From Oscillospiraceae bacterium (lineage in GTDB: Bacteria; Bacillota; Clostridia; Oscillospirales; Ruminococcaceae), in assembly GCA_017435565.1 (NCBI GenBank), contig JAFSEU010000022.1, positions 1-64,000 of the forward strand: 64,000 bases of DNA, written 5' to 3'. This document shows, in pieces, positions 33,111 through 42,920 of the stretch. The position numbers and the translations under genes were made by a program. How positions within the stretch are numbered: the stretch's first letter is position 1; the number at the start of each line of letters is the position of its first letter. The notes beneath the pieces were generated by a model. That model saw only the letters and a program-made list of their open reading frames with translations, was not told the DNA's origin and did not search any database.

Positions 33111-33962
33111 TCAGCCGCGCTCACATATCCTTATACTTTCTTCAAACCCGACTATATTATAATCCCCAAAGTCGGTTTGCGACATTGATTTTTCATAGCA
33201 AAGCGTGCCGAAAAGCTTTTCAAATGTCGCAGCGTATTTTGCCAGCAAACAGATTAAAGGATTGAAAATTTTGGTATCTCTGAATTTTTTATCGCTCTCT
33301 AAGCAAATCCGCTGCGCCATTTTGCTTGTGCAGACAAATTCTGCATTCTGAGGAAAATACGTTCCGCCTTTTTGACTTTCGCACAAAAGACGCAGAAATT
33401 CAGACAAATTTTCCTCATAAATCATACTGCGCTTATTTTCAATCTGCGGAAAAAAAGGCAATTTTTTCACAAGTGCGGAAAGCCTTGCGTAATTGCCGCT
33501 GCATCCATTGCCGTATACCATCGGCGGACGGACGATTGCAACAGAAAAACCGTCACATCCCTGTGCGCTTACACGTTTTTCGCCTGATAATTTTGACTTG
33601 CCGTAAAGCGAATCGGGATTTTCGGGAGTGTCACTTGTTATTATGCCGCTTGAAGTACCGTAAACACTCATCGTGCTCATAAATACAAGCTGCTTTGCGC
33701 CGCCAATTTTGGCTTTTTCACAAATTGCCGAGGCAAGCTCAGAGTTTACGGAATAATAAAGCTCGCTGTCCGCCTTTTTTTCCTTACGATGCACGATTCC
33801 GCTGAATATTACAACGGAATCGTACACGGAATAATCGGTTTTCTGCCAGCCTTCATCCCTTGCAGAGATCATATCGAAATGATAACTGCCGCACTGCGTC
33901 AGACGCCTTGCAAAGCACTTTGCAAGATAGCTGTTTTTGCCGATGATAAGTATATTTTTCAT
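33111..33962 (-). CDS. NAD-dependent epimerase/dehydratase (extended SDR)
   Basis: 283 residues. The nucleotide site is ILIIGKNSYLAKCFARRL, with the typical glycine pattern reduced to one Gly (G-x-x-S-x-L-A), as in some divergent members. The catalytic region MSTMSVYGTSSG..DSLYGKSK has the Ser and the Y-x-x-x-K pair, and IVRPPMVYG follows. It may epimerise or reduce a nucleotide sugar for the adjacent GT4. Its ATG lies 3 bases after the purL stop. Confidence 0.82.
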   Translation of the reverse strand: MKNILIIGKNSYLAKCFARRLTQCGSYHFDMISARDEGWQKTDYSVYDSVVIFSGIVHRKEKKADSELYYSVNSELASAICEKAKIGGAKQLVFMSTMSVYGTSSGIITSDTPENPDSLYGKSKLSGEKRVSAQGCDGFSVAIVRPPMVYGNGCSGNYARLSALVKKLPFFPQIENKRSMIYEENLSEFLRLLCESQKGGTYFPQNAEFVCTSKMAQRICLESDKKFRDTKIFNPLICLLAKYAATFEKLFGTLCYEKSMSQTDFGDYNIVGFEESIRICERG

Positions 33963-33965
33963 AAA

Positions 33966-36900
33966 TTAAAGTGAAAAGTATTTTACGCCGTTTTCAAAGA
34001 TAAACTGGTTCTTTCTGCCACCGATGTTCTTTGCAACATAGGAACCGATACGTTCTGAGTGACCCATTTTGCCGAACACTCTTCCATCGGGCGAGGTAAT
34101 GCCCTCGATAGCGTCGATTGATGCATTCGGGTTGAATCTGATATCCATTGTGGGATTTTCGGCAATGTCAACGTACTGGGTTGCAATCTGTCCGTTGGCA
34201 GCCATTTTTTCAAGCAGATCATCGCTTGCGACGAACCTTCCCTCACCGTGCGAAATTGCAATTGAGTGGATATCGCCTTGCTGACAGCCATAGAGCCAGG
34301 GTGACTTGTTGGAAGAAATTCTGGTAGAAACCATTTTGCTCTGATGTCTGCCGATGCTGTTAAAGGTCAGAGTGGGCGCGCTGTCTTCCATATCACGGAT
34401 TTCACCGAAGGGTACAAGACCAAGCTTGATAAGCGCCTGGAAGCCGTTGCAGATACCGAGCATAAGACCGTCGCGGTTATTGAGAAGGTCTGTCACAGCG
34501 TCCTTTATAGCTGCATTTCTGAAAAATGCTGTGATGAACTTTCCGCTTCCGTCGGGCTCGTCACCGCCTGAGAATCCGCCGGGGAGCATAATAATCTGCG
34601 AGCTTCTGATGGATTTTTCCATAGCTTGAATTGATTCTTCAATTGCGCTTGCAGAAAGGTTTCTGATTACAAAAACTTCAGTTTCGGCTCCTGCTCTTTC
34701 AAAAGCACGCTGAGTATCGTATTCGCAGTTTGTTCCGGGGAATACGGGAATAAGAACCTTGGGTTTTGCAACCTTGATTTTGGGCGCAATGCGCTGTTTA
34801 TTTACATAGTTATATGTGATAACCTCTGTGTTTTCTGTTTCGATATTGCAGGGGAATACAGGCTCAAGCTTGTCCTCCCATGCTTTCTGAAGCTTTTCAA
34901 GCGAGAATTTATAATCAAGGCCCTTGATTTCATATTCAAAGGTCGTTTCGCCGATTACATCTTCACCGGGCTTTGCCATATCATCAAGCTCAACGATAAA
35001 TCCGCCGTAGCAGGGGTTGAACAATGTTCTTGCAGAAACCTTCTTTGTGAATCTGAATCCGATGTGATTACCGAAGGACATTTTTGCAATACCTTCAGCA
35101 ACACCGCCTGCTGCAATTGACCATGCAGCACGAACTCTGCCATCGTCAATCATTTTTTCAAGCTTTTCAAAATTCTTTCTTACGCTTTCAAAGTTCGGCA
35201 AGCCGTTTTCATCATAGGTAGGAAGCATAAGAATTACAATGCTGCCCTCTCTCTTGAATTCGGGCGAAACAACCTTTGAAGCGTCGGTTGTGGCAACCGC
35301 AAACGAAACAAGTGTAGGCGGAACGTCAATGGATTCGAATGTTCCCGACATTGAGTCCTTACCGCCGATTGAAGCGCATTTGAGTTCAAGCTGTGCTTTG
35401 AATGCGCCAAGAAGTGCAGCAAAAGGTTTGCCCCAACGCGAAGGATTGTTCTGTGTTCTTTCAAAATATTCCTGGAAGGTAAGGTAGCAGTCTTCATAGC
35501 GTCCGCCTGCTGCAACAACCTTAGCAATTGATTCGATAACAGCGGTCATTGCACCGTGATAAGGGCTCTTGTCGCTTACATAGGGGTTAAAGCCCCAGCC
35601 CATAAGCGAGCAGGTTGTGGTTTCGCCGGAAAGTACGGGGATTTTGCACGCCATAGCCTGATTGGGTGTAAGCTGATAGATACCGCCGTAGGGCATCAAT
35701 ACTGTAGAAGCGCCGATTGTTGAGTCAAATCTTTCAACAAGGCCCTTCTGAGAGCATACATTAAGGCTTGAAAGCATTGCTGTCCAACCCTCTTCATTAT
35801 CAGCATAGCTTCCGTTTACATAAAGTGCAGGCTCGGAAACGGAAATATCTGTAAATTTGGGCGCACCGTTTGAATTAAGAAACTCTCTTGAAAGGTTTAC
35901 GATTGTATTGCCGTTCCACTTCATCTTAAGGCGGGGTTCTTTCGTTACAATAGCAACAGGTGTTGCCTCAAGGTTTTCTTCATCGGCATATTCAATAAAT
36001 TTTATAACATCGTCTGCGGCAACAACAACAGCCATTCTTTCCTGTGATTCGCTGATTGCCAGTTCTGTGCCGTCAAGACCGTCATATTTCTTTGTTACGG
36101 AATCAAGGTCAATTACAAGACCGTCTGCAAGCTCGCCTATAGCAACGGAAACACCACCTGCGCCAAAGTCGTTGCAGCGCTTGATAAGTGCGGTAACCGC
36201 AGGATTTCTGAACAATCTCTGCAGCTTTCTTTCTTCGGGGGGATTACCCTTCTGAACCTCGGCACCGCAGCTTTCGAGCGATTCGAGTGTGTGTGATTTT
36301 GAAGAACCTGTTGCACCGCCGCAGCCATCACGACCGGTTTTGCCGCCGAGAAGAATTACAACATCGCCGGCAGCAGGTACTTCTCTGCGGATATTTTCTG
36401 CGGGAGCAGCACCTAAAACAGCGCCGATTTCCATACGCTTTGCAACATATCCGGGATGATAGATTTCGCTTACATGACCTGTTGCAAGACCAATCTGGTT
36501 GCCGTATGAGCTATATCCGTTAGCAGCACCAACAGTAATTTTTCTCTGAGCAAGCTTGCCCTTGATTGTATCGCCAACGGGCACAAGCGGATTTGCCGCA
36601 CCTGTTACACGCATTGCCTGATATACATAGGAACGTCCCGAAAGCGGATCGCGGATTGCACCGCCAAGGCAGGTAGCCGCACCGCCGAAGGGCTCGATTT
36701 CTGTGGGGTGGTTGTGAGTTTCGTTTTTAAACATCAGAATCCAGTCGCAAAGCTCGCCGTCGATATTTGCCTTGATTTTGATTGAGCAGGCGTTGATTTC
36801 CTCGCTCTCGTCAAGCTCGGGCAAAAGTCCGTCGGCTTTAAGCTTCTTTGCGGCAATTGTTGCAAGGTCCATCAATGTCATGGGCTTGTTTTCTCTGCCT

Positions 36901-37676
36901 AAAGCTTCTCTCACATCAAGATATTCATTATATGTATCCTGAATATAGGGCGCACTGATATTGACCTCGTTGATATTTGTCAAAAAGGTCGTGTGGCGGC
37001 AATGGTCGGACCAGTATGTGTCGATCATTCTGATTTCGGTGATTGTCGGATCACGCTGTTCAACGTTCTTGAAATACTTGCTGCAGAACTTGATATCGTC
37101 AAGATCCATTGCAAGTCCGTAATGGCGGATGAAATCTTCAAGCTCGCCCTCGGTCAGCGAAATAAAGCCATCGAGAGTTTCAACAGTTGTCGGAATTTCG
37201 TATTCAACCTCAAGAGATTCCAATTCCTCAAGGCAAGCTTCGCGGCTTTCAACAGGGTTTATGAGATAGCTCTTAAGTCTTGCAAATTCATCATCAGTCA
37301 AATCGCCCTCGATGATATAAACTCTTGCGTTGCGCACTCTGCATCTTTCTGCCTGTGTCAGAAGCGATATACACTGCTCACAGCTGTCGGCACGCTGGTC
37401 AAACTGGCCGGGAAGATATTCAATGGCAAAAATTCTGCCGTTTTCAAACATCATCGGTAATTTGTGATAAACATAGTCAACCATCGGCTCGGAAAAGACA
37501 TTGTTCACAGCCCTCTCAAAATTTTCTTTTGAGATTTTATCGACATCATAACGGTTGAGCAATCTGATGCTCTTTAACCCTTCAAGCTGCAATGCCGATT
37601 TTACATCAGCGCAGACAGCCTTCGCTTCAACCGCAAACTGCGGCTTCTTTTCTACATAAATACGAAATACAGACAT
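33966..37676 (-). CDS. purL: Phosphoribosylformylglycinamidine synthase, single-chain (PurL+PurQ fused)
   Basis: 1236 residues from the ATG at 37676 (AGGATAGG upstream), matching the long clade found in Clostridia. The N-terminal PurS-like part is followed by the FGAM synthase halves (SDHCRHTTF, NHPTEIEPFGGAATCLGGAIRD, and GGKTGRDGCGGATGSS). The C-terminal glutaminase domain has PVFPGTNCEYD, LPGGFSGGDEPDGSG and the nucleophile in LGICNGFQALI, then ISHGEGRF. It converts FGAR, glutamine and ATP to FGAM, the fourth step of purine synthesis. No other pur genes are adjacent; instead it is bracketed by mtaB and sugar-modifying genes. Confidence 0.97.
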   Translation of the reverse strand: MSVFRIYVEKKPQFAVEAKAVCADVKSALQLEGLKSIRLLNRYDVDKISKENFERAVNNVFSEPMVDYVYHKLPMMFENGRIFAIEYLPGQFDQRADSCEQCISLLTQAERCRVRNARVYIIEGDLTDDEFARLKSYLINPVESREACLEELESLEVEYEIPTTVETLDGFISLTEGELEDFIRHYGLAMDLDDIKFCSKYFKNVEQRDPTITEIRMIDTYWSDHCRHTTFLTNINEVNISAPYIQDTYNEYLDVREALGRENKPMTLMDLATIAAKKLKADGLLPELDESEEINACSIKIKANIDGELCDWILMFKNETHNHPTEIEPFGGAATCLGGAIRDPLSGRSYVYQAMRVTGAANPLVPVGDTIKGKLAQRKITVGAANGYSSYGNQIGLATGHVSEIYHPGYVAKRMEIGAVLGAAPAENIRREVPAAGDVVILLGGKTGRDGCGGATGSSKSHTLESLESCGAEVQKGNPPEERKLQRLFRNPAVTALIKRCNDFGAGGVSVAIGELADGLVIDLDSVTKKYDGLDGTELAISESQERMAVVVAADDVIKFIEYADEENLEATPVAIVTKEPRLKMKWNGNTIVNLSREFLNSNGAPKFTDISVSEPALYVNGSYADNEEGWTAMLSSLNVCSQKGLVERFDSTIGASTVLMPYGGIYQLTPNQAMACKIPVLSGETTTCSLMGWGFNPYVSDKSPYHGAMTAVIESIAKVVAAGGRYEDCYLTFQEYFERTQNNPSRWGKPFAALLGAFKAQLELKCASIGGKDSMSGTFESIDVPPTLVSFAVATTDASKVVSPEFKREGSIVILMLPTYDENGLPNFESVRKNFEKLEKMIDDGRVRAAWSIAAGGVAEGIAKMSFGNHIGFRFTKKVSARTLFNPCYGGFIVELDDMAKPGEDVIGETTFEYEIKGLDYKFSLEKLQKAWEDKLEPVFPCNIETENTEVITYNYVNKQRIAPKIKVAKPKVLIPVFPGTNCEYDTQRAFERAGAETEVFVIRNLSASAIEESIQAMEKSIRSSQIIMLPGGFSGGDEPDGSGKFITAFFRNAAIKDAVTDLLNNRDGLMLGICNGFQALIKLGLVPFGEIRDMEDSAPTLTFNSIGRHQSKMVSTRISSNKSPWLYGCQQGDIHSIAISHGEGRFVASDDLLEKMAANGQIATQYVDIAENPTMDIRFNPNASIDAIEGITSPDGRVFGKMGHSERIGSYVAKNIGGRKNQFIFENGVKYFSL

Positions 37677-37703
37677 AATCCTATCCTGCCCTTTCAGCAT
37701 TTT

Positions 37704-39020
37704 TTAATTGATTTTTTCGGCACTTATCTCTCCGATAAGGCACGAATTATCATACTCTTTTATTTTAACATAAAAACATTCATTTTGCAAACTTTTTTCG
37801 CCATTTTTTGCTTTGATTTTCACTTTGCAGTAATTCTCGGCGTGACCTTGATGAAATTCTGTGCAGTTTTCACGCTCAAACAGCACTTCAAACGTTTTAC
37901 CCACCTGCTGAGCAAGATATTTTCTGCGCATTTTTTCGGCGTATTCTTCTGCAATTTTTGCTCTGTTTGTTTTGATATAATCAGGAATCTGAGACATTTT
38001 TGCAGCTTTTGTACCTTCTCTCGGTGAATACGGAAAAACGTGAACATCGGCAAAGCCGATTCTTTCAATCATATCAAGCGTTTTCTGAAAGTCCTCGGCG
38101 GTTTCACCGGGAAAGCCAACTATCACATCGGTTGTGATTGCGCAGCTTTCAAAAAGCTCATACATTTTATCGCAAAGTGCAACATATTGTGAGGATGTAT
38201 ATTTTCGGTTCATCGCTTTTAAGATATTATCGCTTCCGCTTTGAAGCGAAAGGTGAAAATGCGGGCAAAGCTTTTTTATTGCACCAAGCGACTCTATGGT
38301 ATCAAGCCCTAACTTTTCCGTTTCGAGCGAGCTCAAACGTACTCTTGCAATTCCGTCGGTCTCGGCACAAATCGCAACGGCATCGCAGAGATTCTTGTCG
38401 ATATCACTTCCGTATGCCGAAAGATTGATGCCTGTCAGAACTATTTCCTTATAGCCTGCCGCAGAAAGCTTCATTGCTTCTTTTTTTATATCCTCAAGCG
38501 ACTTTGATCGCACCCTACCCCGTGCATAGGGAATTATGCAATAAGAACAGAAATTATCGCATCCATCTTCAATTTTTATATTGGCACGGGTTTTTTCGCC
38601 AAAGCTGCGGCAGCACATAGGCTCGAAATTTCGCTGTGTATCATACAGATTTATTGAAACAAGCTTTTTGTGCGTATGCATATATTCGCAGAAAAGCTCA
38701 AAAACCCTGCAGCGATCCTTTGTACCCGTTATAATATCGGCATCAAGGTCATCAAGAGAAATTCCGGTTTCAGCCCTTGCCTGCGGTATACAGCCTGTAA
38801 GAATTATCACGCTCTTAGGACTTATGCGGCGCAGTTTTGATATATGCTGACGTACCTTCTTGTCTCCATAACCCGTCACGGTGCACGAATTTATTATGTG
38901 AACATCGGCATCTTCGCTTTTTTGTGTTCTTTCCATGCCGTTTGCTTCAAACTGCTCAGCCATATATTCGCTTTCATAGCTGTTTACTTTGCAACCGAAG
39001 GTATGTATTGCAAATCTCAT
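37704..39020 (-). CDS. mtaB: tRNA t6A37 methylthiotransferase
   Basis: 438 residues from the ATG at 39020. The N-terminal MTTase domain starts HTFGCKVNSYESE and includes NSCTVT and LTGCIPQ cysteines; the radical-SAM core has IKIEDGCDNFCSYCIIPYARGR with the C-x3-C-x2-C cluster motif; a C-terminal TRAM-like region follows. Two [4Fe-4S] clusters are expected. The KVNSYESE start separates MtaB from MiaB and RimO. It converts t6A37 to ms2t6A in tRNA reading ANN codons, linking it to tsaD and tcdA elsewhere in the window. Confidence 0.95.
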   Translation of the reverse strand: MRFAIHTFGCKVNSYESEYMAEQFEANGMERTQKSEDADVHIINSCTVTGYGDKKVRQHISKLRRISPKSVIILTGCIPQARAETGISLDDLDADIITGTKDRCRVFELFCEYMHTHKKLVSINLYDTQRNFEPMCCRSFGEKTRANIKIEDGCDNFCSYCIIPYARGRVRSKSLEDIKKEAMKLSAAGYKEIVLTGINLSAYGSDIDKNLCDAVAICAETDGIARVRLSSLETEKLGLDTIESLGAIKKLCPHFHLSLQSGSDNILKAMNRKYTSSQYVALCDKMYELFESCAITTDVIVGFPGETAEDFQKTLDMIERIGFADVHVFPYSPREGTKAAKMSQIPDYIKTNRAKIAEEYAEKMRRKYLAQQVGKTFEVLFERENCTEFHQGHAENYCKVKIKAKNGEKSLQNECFYVKIKEYDNSCLIGEISAEKIN

Positions 39021-39057
39021 AAAAGAAAATTTCACCCTTCCGACAATTTACGAAAAA

Positions 39058-39105
39058 AATTACATTTATCAATGTAATTATACCACCATTTTAGCAATAA
39101 TACAA
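39058..39105 (-). promoter_or_regulatory. Promoter of the mtaB-purL operon with palindrome over the -10/start region
   Basis: Minus strand TTGTAT (39100-39105), 17-bp spacer, TATAAT (39077-39082). AATTACATT and AATGTAATT arms with a 4-base gap overlap the -10 box and expected start, which would suit an operator. Confidence 0.6.
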
Positions 39106-39216
39106 TTAAAAGCTTAAAATGCTCTTAAATGCAAAATTCCGTTCGTCGATTTGAACAACCAAAATATCAAAGCAACGTTTGGGTTTCGGTTTTTTTAACA
39201 AAAATATTTCTTTTGC

Positions 39217-39245
39217 TTGACAGCACCTTATAATAATGATATATT
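39217..39245 (+). promoter_or_regulatory. Heat-shock operon promoter
   Basis: TTGACA (39217-39222), 17-bp spacer, TATATT (39240-39245); start expected near 39252, inside CIRCE. Confidence 0.82.
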
Positions 39246-39249
39246 ATAT

Positions 39250-39276
39250 TTAGCACTCAAATACAAGGAGTGCTAA
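39250..39276. promoter_or_regulatory. CIRCE element (HrcA operator)
   Basis: TTAGCACTC, 9-base spacer, GAGTGCTAA: a perfect match to the 9-9-9 CIRCE consensus, located at the transcription start of the hrcA operon. HrcA bound here blocks transcription until heat shock. Confidence 0.97.
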
Positions 39277-39331
39277 CAGTCTTAAAAGTATATTGCTAAC
39301 GCAGAAAAGCACGGCATAAGGCGGTGAGATT

Positions 39332-40396
39332 TTGGACATTGACAACAGAAAACTGAAAATTCTTGCGGCGGTGGTTGATGAATATATCCGCACGGGAGAG
39401 CCTGTGGGTTCAAAGGCGATTGCTTCAATGCCCGGAATCAAGGTTTCATCCGCAACTATCAGAAATGATATGGCAATGCTTGACCAATTGGGACTTCTTG
39501 AACAGCCGCACACCTCGGCAGGAAGAATCCCCACATTTAATGGTTATAAGCTTTATATCGACAAGCTGATGACGCCTGAGCATTTAAGCGATGACGACAG
39601 AATTATGCTTGACAATATGCTTGGTGATGATACATTATCTGAAGATGAGCTTATGCAGAATGCCGCTACTGCGCTGGCTGAACTTACGCAATGCGCTGCG
39701 GTTGCCGCAAACACGGCGGCCTCGTTCTCGGTTATATCAAAGGTTGAAGTAATTCCCACGGGAAAAAGGCTTTATGTCGTTCTGCTGATAACTTCAAACG
39801 GAAACATAAAGAACAAGGCGTGCCGATTGCAGTTTGATCTGACCAATGAGCAGCTTGAATTCTTCACAAGCTATATGCAGGAGAATCTGCAGGGCGTTGC
39901 AATTGAAAGTCTTTCAGAAGAAAAATACTCCGAACTTGTAACAGCGCTCGGTGCATATATGATTTCACTTTCACCGCTTCTTCAAAGTGTTTTTGAGCTT
40001 TCTGCCGATTTGAAAAAGCAGGATGTGGTTATCAGCGGTGAGAGAAATCTTGTTTCAAGATCTGACCTTGACAAAAACGATATCGTCAGGTTCTTTGAGA
40101 AAAAGAATGACTTAAGTCATCTGCTTGATTCAAGCTTCAGCGGAATCAAGGTTATGTTCGGCAAGGAAAACGGTGAATTCATCATCGGAAATTCCAGCAT
40201 GGTTATGGCCAACATAAAAAAAGGAAACCGTGAAGCAGGCTCGCTCGGCGTTATCGGCCCGATGCGAATTGACTATGCGAAAATAATACCGTATGTTGAA
40301 TATCTGACACAGCGAATCAGCAATATGATATCCGACGGCGAAGATGATACAGAAAGAATATGTGAACAGAACGGAAAGGACATTGAGAATGGCTAA
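39332..40396 (+). CDS. hrcA: Heat-inducible transcription repressor HrcA
   Basis: 354 residues beginning at a TTG codon with GGCGGTGAGAT upstream. The N-terminal winged helix has RKLKILAAVVDEYIRTGEPVGSKAI, SSATIRNDMAMLDQLGLLEQPHTSAGRIPT, the classic HrcA signature. The C-terminal part includes GELGVIGP-like SLGVIGPMRIDYAKIIPYVEYL. HrcA represses chaperone operons through CIRCE and needs GroEL to stay folded. First gene of hrcA-grpE-dnaK-dnaJ; its end overlaps grpE by 8 bases. Confidence 0.97.
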   Translation: MDIDNRKLKILAAVVDEYIRTGEPVGSKAIASMPGIKVSSATIRNDMAMLDQLGLLEQPHTSAGRIPTFNGYKLYIDKLMTPEHLSDDDRIMLDNMLGDDTLSEDELMQNAATALAELTQCAAVAANTAASFSVISKVEVIPTGKRLYVVLLITSNGNIKNKACRLQFDLTNEQLEFFTSYMQENLQGVAIESLSEEKYSELVTALGAYMISLSPLLQSVFELSADLKKQDVVISGERNLVSRSDLDKNDIVRFFEKKNDLSHLLDSSFSGIKVMFGKENGEFIIGNSSMVMANIKKGNREAGSLGVIGPMRIDYAKIIPYVEYLTQRISNMISDGEDDTERICEQNGKDIENG

Positions 40397-40934
40397 AGAC
40401 AACAAAGAAATCGACGAGATTCTGGAGAATGCCGAAGAAACAGCCGAAGCTGTTGATGAAATTTCTTCGCAAGACGAGGCTTTGACAGCTCTTGAAAAGG
40501 AAAACGAAGAGCTTAAAGCCAAGGCGAGCGAGGCAAACGACAAGTATTTAAGAATTCTTGCAGAATTTGACAACGCAAGAAAGCGTGCCGAAAAGGAAAG
40601 ACTTGATGCCTTTTCAAATGCACAGATTAAATGCGTCGGCGAATTTTTGCCCGTCATCGACGCTCTTGACAGAGCGATGGAAGCTGACTGCACCGATGAA
40701 AGCTATAAAAACGGCGTTGAGAAGATTTACAGCCAGCTTAAAGGCATTCTTGAAAAGATGAATGTAAAGGAAATTGACGCTTTAGGCAAGGAATTTGACC
40801 CGAATCTTCACAACGCTATAAAGCAGCAGGAAACCGATGAATACGAAGAAGGCGTTATCTGCGAGGTTTATCAGAAGGGCTATATGCTCGGCGATAAGGT
40901 TCTTCGCTATTCAATGGTAGTAGTAGCCTGCTAA
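40389..40934 (+). CDS. grpE: Nucleotide exchange factor GrpE
   Basis: 181 residues from the ATG at 40389. A long acidic helix (EELKAKASEANDKYLRILAEFDNARKRAEKER) leads to the beta-domain with FDPNLHNAIKQQET, GVICEVYQKGYMLGDKVLRYSMVVV, the GrpE signature. GrpE speeds ADP release from DnaK and acts as a thermal sensor. Its start overlaps hrcA. Confidence 0.96.
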   Translation: MAKDNKEIDEILENAEETAEAVDEISSQDEALTALEKENEELKAKASEANDKYLRILAEFDNARKRAEKERLDAFSNAQIKCVGEFLPVIDALDRAMEADCTDESYKNGVEKIYSQLKGILEKMNVKEIDALGKEFDPNLHNAIKQQETDEYEEGVICEVYQKGYMLGDKVLRYSMVVVAC

Positions 40935-41004
40935 AAACAAATGCGCGCACAACTCAAATTCAAAATAAATTAAACTAACAAACAAAAAGAAAGGTGATTT
41001 AATT

Positions 41005-42846
41005 ATGTCAAAAATCATTGGTATCGACTTGGGAACAACAAACTCATGCGTAGCTGTTATGGAAGGCGGCAGCGCAACTGTTATCGCAAACTCTGAAGGT
41101 GCAAGAACAACCCCTTCGGTTGTGGCATTTTCAAAAACAGGCGAAAGACTTGTAGGTCAGGTGGCAAAGCGTCAGGCTATTACAAACCCCGACAAGACTG
41201 TATCTTCTATCAAGCGCCACATGGGCAGCGACTATAAGGTAAATATCGACGGCAAGAATTACACTCCTCAGGAGATTTCCGCTATGGTTCTTCAGAAGCT
41301 CAAGGCTGATGCAGAAGCATACCTGGGCGAAACAGTTTCCGAAGCCGTAATCACAGTTCCTGCATATTTTACAGACGCTCAGCGTCAGGCAACTAAGGAT
41401 GCGGGCCAGATTGCAGGTCTTAACGTAAAGAGAATTATCAACGAGCCTACAGCAGCTGCTCTTTCTTATGGTATTGATAAGGAAGACGAGCAGACGGTTA
41501 TGGTTTATGACCTTGGCGGCGGTACATTCGACGTTTCTATCATTCAGATAGGCGGCGGCATTACAGAGGTTCTTGCAACAGCAGGTAACAACCACCTCGG
41601 CGGTGATGACTTTGACCAGAGAATTATCGACTGGATGGTTAATGAATTCAAGAATTCCGACGGTGTTGACCTCAAAGCCGACAAAATGGCTATGCAGAGA
41701 CTCAAGGAAGCTGCAGAAAAGGCTAAAATCGAGCTTTCTTCCACAACAACAACAAACATCAACATTCCCTTTATTACAGCAACAGCAGAAGGACCCAAGC
41801 ACCTTGATCTTACACTTACACAGGCTAAGTTCAACGAGCTTACAGCAGACCTCGTTGCAGCTACAATGGGTCCTGTAAATCAGGCTCTTAAAGACAGCGA
41901 GCTTACAGCTTCACAGCTGAGCAAGGTTCTTATGGTTGGTGGTTCTTCCAGAATTCCCGCTGTTGTAGAGGCTGTTAAAAAGGCTATCGGAAAAGAACCC
42001 TTCAAGGGCATCAACCCCGATGAATGCGTAGCTCTCGGCGCTGCTTATCAGGCAGGCGTTCTCGGCGGCGATGTTAAGGACGGTCTTTTGCTTCTTGATG
42101 TAACTCCCCTTTCTCTCGGCGTTGAAACATTGGGTGGCGTTTGCACTAAGATTATTGAAAGAAACACAACAATCCCCACAAAGAAATCAATGGTGTTCTC
42201 AACTGCTGCTGACAATCAGCCCGCTGTTGACATTGTAGTTCTTCAGGGCGAGCGTGAATTTGCAAAGGACAACAAGAAGCTCGGCGACTTCAGACTCGAC
42301 GGCATTGCTCCTGCTCCCAGAGGAATCCCCCAGATTGAAGTAACATTTGATATTGACGCAAACGGTATTGTTCACGTTTCCGCAAAGGATCTCGGCACCG
42401 GCAAGGAACAGAACATCACAATCACTTCTTCCACAAATATGTCTAAGGACGACATTGACAAGGCTGTAAGAGAAGCCGAGCAGTTTGCCGCTGAAGATAA
42501 GAAGAAGAAGGATCAGATTGACATTAAGAACAACGCTGAAAACCTTGCATTCCAGTGTGAAAAGGCTTTGAGCGAATTGGGAGATAAGCTGCCCGAAAGC
42601 GAAACTGCACCTATCAAGGCAAAGGCCAACGAGCTTAAAGAGCTTGCAAAAACCGAAGATTATGATGCTATAAAGGCAAAGACCGAAGAGCTTGAAAAGA
42701 GCTTCCACGAGCTTTCTCAGAAGCTTTATTCACAGGCGCAAGGCTCTGCAGGTGTAAACCCTGCTGATATGGGCGGTTTCAACCCTAATGATATGGGCGG
42801 CGTTGCGGATGACGGCGTTGTTGACGCAACCTTTACCGAAGAATAA
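41005..42846 (+). CDS. dnaK: Chaperone DnaK (Hsp70)
   Basis: 613 residues. The ATPase domain has [49 protein letters not shown] and [12 protein letters not shown]; the substrate-binding domain has [14 protein letters not shown], and the lid ends with a Gly/Asn/Asp-rich tail ([12 protein letters not shown]). It has the shorter ATPase domain of Gram-positive Hsp70 rather than the proteobacterial insertion. Very biased codon use indicates high expression. AAAGGTGAT ribosome site. Confidence 0.99.
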   Translation: MSKIIGIDLGTTNSCVAVMEGGSATVIANSEGARTTPSVVAFSKTGERLVGQVAKRQAITNPDKTVSSIKRHMGSDYKVNIDGKNYTPQEISAMVLQKLKADAEAYLGETVSEAVITVPAYFTDAQRQATKDAGQIAGLNVKRIINEPTAAALSYGIDKEDEQTVMVYDLGGGTFDVSIIQIGGGITEVLATAGNNHLGGDDFDQRIIDWMVNEFKNSDGVDLKADKMAMQRLKEAAEKAKIELSSTTTTNINIPFITATAEGPKHLDLTLTQAKFNELTADLVAATMGPVNQALKDSELTASQLSKVLMVGGSSRIPAVVEAVKKAIGKEPFKGINPDECVALGAAYQAGVLGGDVKDGLLLLDVTPLSLGVETLGGVCTKIIERNTTIPTKKSMVFSTAADNQPAVDIVVLQGEREFAKDNKKLGDFRLDGIAPAPRGIPQIEVTFDIDANGIVHVSAKDLGTGKEQNITITSSTNMSKDDIDKAVREAEQFAAEDKKKKDQIDIKNNAENLAFQCEKALSELGDKLPESETAPIKAKANELKELAKTEDYDAIKAKTEELEKSFHELSQKLYSQAQGSAGVNPADMGGFNPNDMGGVADDGVVDATFTEE

Positions 42847-42866
42847 AAACTGATATTTATACTCAA

Positions 42867-42893
42867 GGGGACAACGCTGCGAGCGTTGTCCCC
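42867..42893 (+). other. Strong intercistronic hairpin between dnaK and dnaJ
   Basis: Perfect 12-bp stem GGGGACAACGCT (42867-42878) with AGCGTTGTCCCC (42882-42893) and a 3-base loop. No T-tract follows, so it is more likely an mRNA-stabilising or processing element than a terminator. Confidence 0.75.
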
Positions 42894-42920
42894 ATATGAT
42901 GTATTTTCGGAGGAATTATT

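Noticed and set aside
41131-41802. 223-codon minus-strand frame inside dnaK
   Set aside because: A Cys-rich, low-information shadow typical of frames opposite highly biased genes.
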